NCBI GenBank assembly: GCA_963840275.1
Contig: CAWIYK010000007.1
Span: forward strand, 1,125,127 to 1,189,126
DNA: 64,000 nt
Direction of reading: 5' to 3'
From: Actinophytocola sp963840275
Lineage (GTDB): Bacteria; Actinomycetota; Actinomycetes; Mycobacteriales; Pseudonocardiaceae
Positions within the stretch are counted from its first letter, which is position 1. The number at the start of each line of letters is the position of its first letter. The notes beneath the pieces are model-generated. The model was not told where the DNA came from. It searched no databases and saw only the letters and a list, made by a program, of their open reading frames with translations. Positions 24,076 to 32,008 of this stretch are shown one piece after another. Made by a program: the position numbers and the translations under genes.

Positions 24076-26169
24076 ATGTCCCGACGATTCCTCGCCGCGC
24101 TCGGCGCGGCGTTGGCTGTGCTCGGGCTGGTGACGCTGCCACAGTCTTCCGCCGTGGCAGCGGCCCAGACCCTGACGTTCACGGCAAACGACAGCACGAC
24201 CGAGTACGCCACGTTCCCCACCACCGCGGTGGCGGGGGAGACCACCATCGTCTTCGAGAACAGCGAGGCGACCGGCAACACGACCGGCATGTCGCACACG
24301 CTGACCTTCGACACGCAGACCGAGGGCTACAACCACGATGTCAGCCTGAACATCCTGGCCAACCCCTTCGACGCCAACAACGGCCGCCACGAGGCGACCG
24401 TGACCCTGACGCCGGGCAAGTACCGGTTCCACTGCACGATCCCCGGCCACAGCACCATGGTCGGCGAGTTCACGGTCGGCGGCGGTGGCGAGGACACCAC
24501 GCCGCCGACGGTGACCGCCGAGGTCACCGGTGAGCAGGACGCCGATGGCAACTACGTCGGCTCGGCGTCCGTCGGGCTGACCGCGACCGACACCGGCGGG
24601 TCCGGTGTGGACAGTGTGGAGTACCAGCTGGACGGTGGCGTCTGGCAGACGTACTCGGCGCCGGTAGCGGTGTCGACCGTCGGTGACCACACGGTGCTCT
24701 ACCGGGCCACCGACGCCGCGGGCAACACCTCGGCGGAGGGCACGTCGACCTTCACGGTCGTGGCCGGCGAGGGCGAGGACACGACCCCGCCGACCGTGAC
24801 CGCCGAGGTCACCGGCGCGCAGGACGCCGACGGCAACTTCGTCGGCTCGGCGACCGTCACGGTGACGGCGGCCGACGAGGGCTCCGGAGTCGCGTCGGTC
24901 GAGTACCAGCTGAACGATCTCGGCTGGAACCCGTACACCGCACCGGTCGAGGTCACCACGATCGGTACGTACACGGTGTTGCTGCGGGCGACGGATGCCG
25001 CCGGCAACGTCGGCGACGGCACGACGCAGTTCACGCTCGTCGAGCCGTCCGACGACACCACGGCGCCGGAGGTCACCGCGGAGGTGTCCGGCACACAGGA
25101 CGCCGACGGCAACTACGTCGACGTGGCAACGGTCACCCTGTCGGCCACCGACGCCGGTTCCGGTGTCGCGTCGGTGGAGTACAAGCTGGACGACGGTGCC
25201 TGGACGGCGTACACGGCGGCGGTCGCCGTGAACGCGCCGGGCGAGCACATGGTGAGCTACCGTGCGACCGACGCGGCGGGGAACGTGTCCGAGGAGGGCA
25301 TGGCCCACTTCACGGTGGTGTCGCAGGACATCACGGCGCCGACGGTGTCGGCGTTGGTCGCCGGTGAGCAGGACGAGTCCGGTGCGTACATCGGGTCCGC
25401 GATGGTGACCGTGTCGGCCACCGACGAGGGTTCCGGTGTGGCGTCGACGGAGTACAAGCTCGACGACGGTGCGTGGGCCGCGTACACGGAGGCGGTGCAG
25501 GTGAGCGCGGAAGGCGCGCACACGGTTCTGTTCCGGGCCACCGACGTGGCGGGCAACGTGTCGGAGGAGGGCACGGTGACGTTCACGGTAGTGGCGGACT
25601 CGGGGGAGGACACGGTGCCGCCGTCGGTCTCGGCGCTGGTGTCCGGTACGCAGAACTCCGAATGGGCCTTTGTGGACGGTGCGACGATCACGATCTCCGC
25701 GCTGGACACGGACTCGGGGGTGGCGTCGGTGGAGTACAAGCTGGACGAGGCGGCATGGGCGGCGTACACCGACCCGATCGCGGTGGACGGTGCGGGTACC
25801 CACACGTTCGCCTACCGGGCGACGGACGTGGCCGGCAACGTGTCGGCGGAGCTGTCCGGCACGTTCACCATCGTGGAGTCGGGCCCCGGGCCCGGTCCGG
25901 ACGTGTGCCCGAGTTCCGATGTCCGCGACACCGTCGTCATCGGTGACAACGACAGCCAGGTCGCGAACATCGACATCGGCAACGGCTGCACCATCAACGA
26001 TGTCATCGACGAGGACGGCGACTGGGCGACACACAACCAGTTCGTGAAGCATGTCAAGGCGGTGACGAAGGAGTTGGTGCAGAACGGAGTCATCACGTCG
26101 GCACTCCGGGACCGCATCGTCACGGCGGCTGTCAACTCGGACGTAGGCAGTCCGGCTTCGCGCGTCTGA
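24076..26169 (+). CDS. Secreted cupredoxin with five OmpL47-type repeats
   Basis: A 697-residue exported protein. A signal peptide (residues 1-30, ending SSAVAAA) precedes a single cupredoxin domain (about 31-135). Its type 1 copper ligands are visible: His in GMSHTLTFD, then Cys, His and Met in YRFHCTIPGHSTMVGEF. Five tandem repeats of about 93 residues follow (140-605), each beginning like DTTPPTVTAEVTG, continuing with SVEYQLDGG..W..Y and ending YRATDAAGN. This is the OmpL47/Ig-like fold often used as a spacer or for binding. The last 88 residues (609-697) repeat the unknown domain found in the preceding protein. It is a candidate electron carrier between the dehydrogenase and the laccase. 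The ATG follows GGGAGGG. Confidence 0.88.
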   Translation: MSRRFLAALGAALAVLGLVTLPQSSAVAAAQTLTFTANDSTTEYATFPTTAVAGETTIVFENSEATGNTTGMSHTLTFDTQTEGYNHDVSLNILANPFDANNGRHEATVTLTPGKYRFHCTIPGHSTMVGEFTVGGGGEDTTPPTVTAEVTGEQDADGNYVGSASVGLTATDTGGSGVDSVEYQLDGGVWQTYSAPVAVSTVGDHTVLYRATDAAGNTSAEGTSTFTVVAGEGEDTTPPTVTAEVTGAQDADGNFVGSATVTVTAADEGSGVASVEYQLNDLGWNPYTAPVEVTTIGTYTVLLRATDAAGNVGDGTTQFTLVEPSDDTTAPEVTAEVSGTQDADGNYVDVATVTLSATDAGSGVASVEYKLDDGAWTAYTAAVAVNAPGEHMVSYRATDAAGNVSEEGMAHFTVVSQDITAPTVSALVAGEQDESGAYIGSAMVTVSATDEGSGVASTEYKLDDGAWAAYTEAVQVSAEGAHTVLFRATDVAGNVSEEGTVTFTVVADSGEDTVPPSVSALVSGTQNSEWAFVDGATITISALDTDSGVASVEYKLDEAAWAAYTDPIAVDGAGTHTFAYRATDVAGNVSAELSGTFTIVESGPGPGPDVCPSSDVRDTVVIGDNDSQVANIDIGNGCTINDVIDEDGDWATHNQFVKHVKAVTKELVQNGVITSALRDRIVTAAVNSDVGSPASRV
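24495..25885 (+). repeat. Five in-frame repeats of about 280 bases
   Basis: Repeats start near 24495, 24779, 25058, 25328 and 25609. Units share the DNA behind DTTPPTV, GSGVASVEYKLDD and YRATDAAGNVSEEG, and the middle units are the most similar to each other, so recent unequal exchange is likely. Confidence 0.85.
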
Positions 26170-26178
26170 CGTTGTGTG

Positions 26179-26215
26179 AATCCCCCCGCGTGGTCACCGC
26201 CCACGCGGGGGGATT
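26179..26215 (+). terminator. Strong intrinsic terminator after the secreted redox operon
   Basis: AATCCCCCCGCGTGG (26179-26193) is fully complementary to CCACGCGGGGGGATT (26201-26215) with a seven-base loop, followed by TTCTTTG. It lies ten bases after the cupredoxin stop and is the clearest rho-independent terminator in the window. Confidence 0.9.
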
Positions 26216-26392
26216 TCTTTGTGCTGGTCCGGGTTCCGGTGGTCCGGTGGTGCGGGCTCTGGCGTTCTGGTCGGCCAGTACGGCGTGCCGGATCTGGTGA
26301 CCGACCGCGCAGGGACTCGGCTGGCCGTACTCGATCGGGTGATTCTTGTTGGTGGGCAAGGGTTTTGGCGTGCGACCGGGTAGTCTGAACGT

Positions 26393-27541
26393 ATGTTCGA
26401 TGAAGGTCATGAGCTGCTTACCAGGGGTCTCGACTGTGCGCGTCGCGTGGCTCGGGAGTCGGCTGAGTTGTTGGACTGTCTCGCGCGGTTCGTGGCACTG
26501 CATCCGGGGACGATGGGGAGTTCGTGCCGTTGGAGGTTGCGGCGGCGTTCAAGTGGACGGTGTCGTTCGCGCGGAAGCGGATCGGGTTGGCGGTGGCGTT
26601 GACGTCCCGGCTGCCGGCGACGTTCGCGGCGTTGCGTGCTGGGGAGATCGATGAGTTCAAGGCGCGGCAGATCGCGGAGGCCACTGAAGTTCTGTCGGAT
26701 GAGGATGTGGCTCGGGTGGAGGCGGCGATCGCCGCACAGGCTGGTGGTTTGAACCCGCGGCAGCTCAGTGATCGGTTGCGGCGTGCGGTGAACCTGGCGG
26801 ATCCGGCGGCGGCCGCGGCGCGTGCGGCAGCGAAAACGGCGGCACGGCAGGTCATGCACGAGCACCTCGACGACGGCGCGGGGTTGTTCACGGTCATGGG
26901 TGACGTGGAGCGGACTCAGCTGGCGCATGATCGGGTGCGGGCGTTGGCTCGGCAGATCAAGACCGCTGGCGATGACCGGACTCTGGATCAGATCAGCGCT
27001 GATGTGGCGTTGGATTGCTTGGCGGGTAAGGGGTTCGGCAACGCGCAAGGTGCAGGTGCGGTTGACCCTGCCGGCCACGACCGTGTTGGGGGTGGATGAC
27101 AAGCCCGGGTATCTGGCGGGGTATGGGTGGTTGCCGGCACAGCGGGCACTCCAACTCGCCGCTCAGCAGGACGCAATCTGGCAGCGGGTGCTCACCGATC
27201 CGCTCACCGGACACGCTGTCGATGTCGGACGCCGGAAGTACAGTCCACCGGCCGCGTTGCGTGACCACATCCAGGCCACCTACCCCACCTGCACCGGACC
27301 GGGGTGTGTCAAGCCGGCGCACTTGTGCGATCTGGATCATCTGACCGCGTTTCCGGTGGGTGGGACGGATGAGGAGAACGTGCGTCCCGCGTGTCGACCG
27401 CATCACCGGGCGAAGACGGTCGGGGGCTGGCGGGTGGAGAAATCCAGCGACGGTCGCGGGTTGACCTGGGTGACCCGACACGGCTTCCGCATCGCCCACG
27501 AGCCGGAGCCGATCGCCGATCCGGAGCCCGCGCCGTTCTAA
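26393..27541 (+). pseudogene. DUF222/HNH endonuclease (13E12 family), interrupted by two frame changes
   Basis: The coding signal is continuous in composition but crosses frames. Residues MFDEGHELLTRGLD onward read from the ATG at 26393. The frame must shift near 26510 to continue with DGEFVPLEVAAAFKW and the DUF222 core (FAALRAGEIDEFKARQIAEA, GLNPRQLSDRLRRAV). It shifts back near 27035-27045 to VQVRLTLPATTVLGV and the HNH part (CTGPGCVKPAHLCDLDHLTAF, ENVRPACRPHHRAKT). Intact relatives are one protein of about 400 residues. Nothing else is missing, so either the gene died recently or the sequence has two indel errors. These genes are multicopy in actinomycetes and may be mobile. TAGTCT seven bases before the ATG could be the -10 of a nearly leaderless promoter. 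Confidence 0.8.
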
Positions 27542-28169
27542 CCGAGGGATGGTGGGTGGTTACACGGTCAGACGATCGCCTACGGGCCGGGCCGGTGGGG
27601 GGTTGGGGCGATCGAGGCCGCGCCTTCGCCGGTACGTCTCGACCGGGGCGAGTCGGGTGCGGCGAAGACACGGCACCGAAAGATCGGGAGCTACCGCACG
27701 GGGTAACCAGGATGGCTGCGCCGCGCAGGACGACAAGCACTGGTGCGTGGTTGCACTGCGCGGGCTCGACTTCCCGGGGTTTCGTCCAAATCTTGTTGGC
27801 TTCAAAGCCTCTTTTCAAGCAAACAAGATGGGAAGAAAGGTAGGGAGTGTTCTTGTGGCCAGCGGGTCTCGCCCCGACCCGAAACGGGACAGGAACCTGA
27901 GTCCCGGGGGAAATTGACTCGGCGATCCTGGCTACGCAACCCCACTGCCCGGTGCCGTGCCTCGCCGCACCCAAACACCCCGTCGAGACCAGCGGCGAGG
28001 TGCGGCGTCGATCGCCCCACCCCGTGCCGCCGGGACAACAGCGCGATCGTCCGACCGCGTGTCCCATCCTGCGTCGCAAAAGAACGGGCCCGGCCAAGCG
28101 AGGCACGGCATCGCCCCCGTGACAACAGAACGATCGCGTATCCCATCCATCCTAGAGAAGCACCACGAG
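27542..28169. other. Gene-poor region between the HNH gene and the P450 gene
   Basis: No frame here has convincing coding character or a recognised motif. GC is visibly lower than in the neighbours, especially 27780-27900. It holds an AT-rich inverted repeat (27790-27829, listed separately). It also has a loosely repeated element, GACAACAG followed by CGATCG and then a TCCCATCC end, near 28027-28070 and 28119-28152. The region looks like a recombination scar or a decayed insertion. Confidence 0.4.
27790..27829. repeat. AT-rich inverted repeat
   Basis: ATCTTGTTGGCTT (27790-27802) and AAGCAAACAAGAT (27817-27829) match at 12 of 13 positions when one is reversed, with a 14-base loop. The sequence is AT-rich inside a GC-rich genome. 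It could be a terminator stem, a regulator site or the end of an inserted element. Confidence 0.55.
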
Positions 28170-29408
28170 CTACCCGAGCCGAACAGGCAAAGCAGCAGCA
28201 GAGTTGGAAAAGAAGCTAGGCACCGGAATCAACTCACCAGGATCCACAGCAAGAGAAGCCCCAGGATACCGAGCAAAGAAAGCCGGCAAAGCCACATTCG
28301 CCTCCAACCGAGCCAGATGAGCACCGAGGCAGATGTGCGGCCCGCCACCGAAGGCGAGGTGTTTGGAAGGAGGCCGAGTGATGTCGAACTCGTTGGCGTC
28401 CGGTCCGTGGTGGGCCGAGTCGCGGCCCACGCCGCTGTACGGGGCCAGGATGGCCTCGCCGCGGGCGATCGGAACGCCGGCGATCTCGATGTCCGCCAAC
28501 GGGTACCGGGCCGGGAAGTTGCCGATCGGGGCGTCCCAGCGCAGGGTTTCCTCAACGACGGCCGACCACATCGCCGCGTCGCCGGCCTTGGCCAGCTCCA
28601 GCTGCTTCGGGTGTGCCAGCAGCGCTCGGATGCCGTTGACGATCAGGCCGAGCGTGGTCTCGTGGCCCGCGGTCAGGAAGAGCCAGATCGTGTCGATCAA
28701 CTCTTCCTGCGTCAACACGTCCTCGCCCTGCTCGCCGAGGTCGATCAAGGCCGACGTCAGGTCGGTGCCCCGCTCGGTCCTGCGCAGCTCGACGAGGCGG
28801 TTGAGCATCTCGTGGCGTTCCCGTTGTGTGGCAACGACTTCTTCCGCCGTGGTGTTCGTCCGGAAGATGCTGTCCACCAGCTCGCGCAGCCGCGGGCGCC
28901 ATTCGACGGGCACCGCGAACAGCTCGCAGATCATCTGCATCGGCACCGGGTAGGCGAAATGCTGACGCACGTCGACCACCCCGTCGGCGGAGGCGTGGTT
29001 GGGCAGGGCGTCCAGCAACGCGGTCACGATCGTCTCCAGGCGCGGCCGCAGCTCCTCGACCCGCCCGCGGGTGAACGTGCGGGTGACCGGCCTGCGCAGC
29101 CGCTGGTGGGCCTCGGCGTCGGCGGTCACCATGTTCGTCACCTTGATCATGCCGACAAGTGGCCACTCGTCGGTGATCTCGCCGCTCTGGATCTTGCTCC
29201 AGTTGCGCCAGTCCTTGCTCACCAACGGGTTCGTCACGAGCGAGGCGACCAGGTCGTGCGACGTGACGGCCCAGACCTGCACGTCGCCGGGAAGGATGAC
29301 GCGGACAACCGGGCCCAGCTCACGCATCCGGGCCGCTTCGCCATGGTGGTCGGTGCCCATGGGGTCGAGGTGGATGACGGGAACGTTGGCGGTGACCGAG
29401 TCGGTCAT
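28170..29408 (-). CDS. Cytochrome P450 (conservon-associated, CYP105/107-like)
   Basis: A 412-residue bacterial class I P450. The I-helix oxygen-activating motif is FLTAGHETTLG. The K-helix ExxR is in VVEETLRWDAPIG. The haem-binding loop is FGGGPHICLGAHLARLE with the thiolate Cys. All signature residues are present, so it should be active with ferredoxin partners encoded elsewhere. It lies 24 bases downstream of the conservon P450 and is probably co-transcribed, a common conservon extension. The last 170 bases (28170-28340) use many T- and A-ending codons unlike the rest of the gene, hinting at recombination at the 3' end. Substrate unknown. Confidence 0.93.
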   Translation of the reverse strand: MTDSVTANVPVIHLDPMGTDHHGEAARMRELGPVVRVILPGDVQVWAVTSHDLVASLVTNPLVSKDWRNWSKIQSGEITDEWPLVGMIKVTNMVTADAEAHQRLRRPVTRTFTRGRVEELRPRLETIVTALLDALPNHASADGVVDVRQHFAYPVPMQMICELFAVPVEWRPRLRELVDSIFRTNTTAEEVVATQRERHEMLNRLVELRRTERGTDLTSALIDLGEQGEDVLTQEELIDTIWLFLTAGHETTLGLIVNGIRALLAHPKQLELAKAGDAAMWSAVVEETLRWDAPIGNFPARYPLADIEIAGVPIARGEAILAPYSGVGRDSAHHGPDANEFDITRPPSKHLAFGGGPHICLGAHLARLEANVALPAFFARYPGASLAVDPGELIPVPSFFSNSAAALPVRLG

Positions 29409-29432
29409 CGAAATGCCTCCTGCGCCTAGGAG

Positions 29433-30665
29433 TTAGTTGGTTGGCGGTGTGAAGCGAACCGGCAGGCTGGCGGGACATCGCGTCCATGGCGATGGCAGCA
29501 ACATGACCTCGTCAGCAGGGATCGCCAACGAAACATCATGTAACCGGTGCAGCGCGGTGTCGACCGCTATGCGGGTGATCATGCGGCCCGGTCGTTGCGC
29601 AGGGCAAGCATGCGGGCCGGCACTCCACGCGAGGTGCGAGCGGTTGCCGATCTCGAGCCACGGGTCGCCGGTGTGCACCCGCGCGTCGTTGTTCGCCGAC
29701 GCGAGGCCGAGGATCAGCGCGTCGCCACGCCGGATCGGCTGCCCACCGAGCTCGCAGTCCACGAGCGCGTACCGCGCCGGCATGTTCGACATCGGCGGGT
29801 CGCGCCACAGGACCTCGTCCAGCGCGTCGTCGATGCCGAGACGGCCACCGCGCAGCCGGCCCGCGAACCGGCGGTCGGTCAGCATCAGCCGCAGCGTCTG
29901 CGCGATCCACGTGGTGGTCGTCTCGTAGCCCGCGGAGATCATCAGCACCATCGACTGCTGGATCTCGAAGTCGTCGCGCAGGTTGTGGTGGCGCAGGAAC
30001 GCGGTCGTCAGGTCGTCGGTCGGCACGTTCCGGCGCGCGTTCATCGTGCTGGACAGGATCCGCTCCAGGTTCTGCGCCGGGCCCTGCGAGTCCTCCGCGG
30101 AGGAGAACAACGCGATCAGCGCCGCACGCAGCTCGTGGCCCTGCTCGCGGCCGATGCCGAAGAACCCGGCGACCGTCAGCATGGGCACCACGGCCGCGTA
30201 GTCGGCCACCAGGTCCGCCTTGCCCTGACCCTCGAGGTCGCGGATCAGGTCGGTGCAGGTGGCCCGGATGAACCGCGCCATCCGGTGCTCGTCGAGACTC
30301 TCGAGGCCGTCGTCCAGCGGCGCGCGCAGCCTGCGGTGCTTGTCGCCGTCGGCGAAGTACGCGTTGTCGCGCGGGAACATCATCGGGCCGAGACCGGAGT
30401 CCGGCGCGACGACACCCTCGGTGAACAACCGCCAGTTGTTGGGGTCACGGGAGAAGAGCTGCTCGTTGCGCACCACCTGGCACAGCTCGTGGTGGCCCAT
30501 GACCAGCCAGGCGTGGATGCCCGGCTCCAGCTCGACCGGAGCGACGAGGCCCCACCGGTCCTGCAGGTCCTGGTAGGCGGCCTGGGGGTCCGCGCAGATG
30601 GTCGTCGCCGTCAGCGGCGTGAGGCCGGTCATGTCCGACAGGCTGCGACGGTGTGTTGCTGGCAT
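29433..30665 (-). CDS. cvnE: Conservon cytochrome P450, CYP157-like with altered ExxR
   Basis: A 410-residue P450 that closes the conservon. The I-helix has LMISAGYETTTTW. The K-helix ExxR is replaced: the position reads DEVLWRDPP, with Trp where Arg is expected. This parallels the CYP157 family of Streptomyces conservons, known to lack ExxR. The haem loop is also non-standard: AWSAGPHACPAQ, with Trp and Ser in place of Phe and Gly before the thiolate Cys. The start abuts the GTPase stop with no gap. Its role in the conservon signalling complex and whether it turns over a substrate are unknown. Confidence 0.9.
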   Translation of the reverse strand: MPATHRRSLSDMTGLTPLTATTICADPQAAYQDLQDRWGLVAPVELEPGIHAWLVMGHHELCQVVRNEQLFSRDPNNWRLFTEGVVAPDSGLGPMMFPRDNAYFADGDKHRRLRAPLDDGLESLDEHRMARFIRATCTDLIRDLEGQGKADLVADYAAVVPMLTVAGFFGIGREQGHELRAALIALFSSAEDSQGPAQNLERILSSTMNARRNVPTDDLTTAFLRHHNLRDDFEIQQSMVLMISAGYETTTTWIAQTLRLMLTDRRFAGRLRGGRLGIDDALDEVLWRDPPMSNMPARYALVDCELGGQPIRRGDALILGLASANNDARVHTGDPWLEIGNRSHLAWSAGPHACPAQRPGRMITRIAVDTALHRLHDVSLAIPADEVMLLPSPWTRCPASLPVRFTPPTN

Positions 30666-31283
30666 TTATGCGGGCGCCTTCTGCGATGCGGGGTGATGGA
30701 GGGCGTGCTCGACCAGCGTGATCAACGCGCCGGCCGACGATTCCTTGTGCCGGGCGTCGCACAGCACGATCGGGGTGTCCGGCAACAGGTCCAGCGCGAC
30801 GCGCAGTTGTTCGGCGTCGTATCTCGGGGCGTCCGGGAACTCGTTGACGGCCACCGCGAACGGCATGCCGGTACGGGTCTCCAGCTGGTCGAACACCTCG
30901 AAGCTGTCCTCGATCCGGCGGGTGTCGACCAGCACGAGCGCGCCGACCGCGCCGTCGGCGAGGCCCTCCCAGAGGTCCCAGAACCGACGCTGGCCCGGCG
31001 TGCCGAACAGGTACAGCACGACCTCGGGGCTGACGGTGATCCGACCGAAGTCCATGGCGACCGTGGTGGTGGACTTGCCGTCCAGGTCGGCGAGCGAGTC
31101 GACGCCGACACTCGCGGACGTCATCGTCTCCTCGGTGCGCAGCGGCGTGATCTCGCTGACCGAGCCGATCAGCGTGGTCTTCCCGACCCCGAACGCGCCG
31201 ACGACCAGGATCTTCACCGATTGCGCCACGGTCGGGGCCACGTACCGAGCCGGCCGGTTGGAGTCAGAGTCTGCGGAGACCAT
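30666..31283 (-). CDS. cvnD: Conservon Ras-like GTPase
   Basis: A 205-residue small GTPase of the CvnD/MglA-like family. The P-loop is VVGAFGVGKTTLIGSVSE, the switch-II region is LYLFGTPGQRRFWDLW, and the base-recognition motif is AVNEFPDA, with Glu-Phe in place of the usual Lys-x-Asp. Conservon GTPases work downstream of a membrane sensor kinase and interact with the roadblock and DUF742 proteins encoded upstream. The first 20 bases overlap the end of the DUF742 gene, so translation is coupled. Conservons of this type affect development and antibiotic production in Streptomyces. Confidence 0.95.
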   Translation of the reverse strand: MVSADSDSNRPARYVAPTVAQSVKILVVGAFGVGKTTLIGSVSEITPLRTEETMTSASVGVDSLADLDGKSTTTVAMDFGRITVSPEVVLYLFGTPGQRRFWDLWEGLADGAVGALVLVDTRRIEDSFEVFDQLETRTGMPFAVAVNEFPDAPRYDAEQLRVALDLLPDTPIVLCDARHKESSAGALITLVEHALHHPASQKAPA

Positions 31284-31608
31284 CTAGCACCTTCTCCAGA
31301 AGTTCGGCGGAGGGCAGGGAGTGGCGCGGCGCGGACCGGATCGACAGATGGCCGGAGTCGACCAGGTCCGACGCGATCACGACCACGAGGCTCACGGGCA
31401 GCCGCAGGTGCGCGGCCGCCTCGGCCAGCGACAGCATGCCGCGGCAGATGTCGAGCAGGGCCCGCTGCTGGCGGCCGGCCGTGATCGGTGACGGCATGTC
31501 CGGGTCGACCACCAGCAGCGTCTCGGGTCTGATGGTGTTGCGCGACGGGTGGGCCCGGCCCGAGGTGATGACGTACGGCCGCACCGGGTGGTCGCTGTAG
31601 TCGTCCAC
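31264..31608 (-). CDS. cvnC: Conservon DUF742 protein
   Basis: A 114-residue DUF742 protein with the usual VRPYVITSGRAHPS start, a winged-helix-like core (LSLAEAAAHLRLPVSLVVVIASDLVDSGHL) and the C-terminal ELLEKVLDGLRRL. It is half the size of the other DUF742 protein in this window (10407-11381), which has an added repeat region. It begins four bases after the roadblock gene and overlaps the GTPase gene. DUF742 proteins bridge the kinase or roadblock protein and the GTPase in conservon complexes. Confidence 0.93.
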   Translation of the reverse strand: MDDYSDHPVRPYVITSGRAHPSRNTIRPETLLVVDPDMPSPITAGRQQRALLDICRGMLSLAEAAAHLRLPVSLVVVIASDLVDSGHLSIRSAPRHSLPSAELLEKVLDGLRRL

Positions 31609-31612
31609 CGGC

Positions 31613-32008
31613 TCAGCCGCCGCGGGTCGGGGTCGACAGCGTCCGCTCTCCGATCGTCAGCACCTGCGCCTGCATCTGTTGCGCCACCAGCGCGGGGTCG
31701 ATCACCGGGTCGGTGATCACCGCGAGCCGCGAGCCGTCGCCCGCGCCGCGGACGAACAGGAAGCCGCCCTCGAACTCGACCATCACCTGGCGGGGGCCCA
31801 TGCCGGAGCCGAACTCCCTGCTGATGCCCTGGCCGAGCGCGGTCAGTCCGGCGCAGGCGGCCGCGAGCTTGTCTGCCACGTCCGGCGGGGTGTGGCCGGT
31901 GCGGACCTTGAGCAGGCCGTCGGAGGTGAGCACCACGACATGCCGGACCCCGCGCACCGTCCTGATCAACTCCAGCATCCAGCTGTTGTCGACGGGCTGG
32001 GTGGTCAT
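31613..32008 (-). CDS. cvnB: Conservon roadblock/LC7 protein
   Basis: A 131-residue roadblock/LC7 domain protein. The start MTTQPVDNSWMLELIRTVRGVRH and the core VVLTSDGLLKVRTG, followed by MVEFEGGFLFVRGAGDGSRLAVITDP, are typical of CvnB. These are GTPase regulators without catalytic residues. The ATG at 32006-32008 overlaps the sensor kinase stop by four bases (ATGA), and GGAGG sits upstream of it. Confidence 0.95.
   Translation of the reverse strand: MTTQPVDNSWMLELIRTVRGVRHVVVLTSDGLLKVRTGHTPPDVADKLAAACAGLTALGQGISREFGSGMGPRQVMVEFEGGFLFVRGAGDGSRLAVITDPVIDPALVAQQMQAQVLTIGERTLSTPTRGG

Noticed and set aside
26393..27541. Programmed frameshifting in the HNH gene
   Set aside because: No slippery heptamer or downstream pseudoknot was visible at either shift, and two opposite shifts fit decay or sequencing error better.
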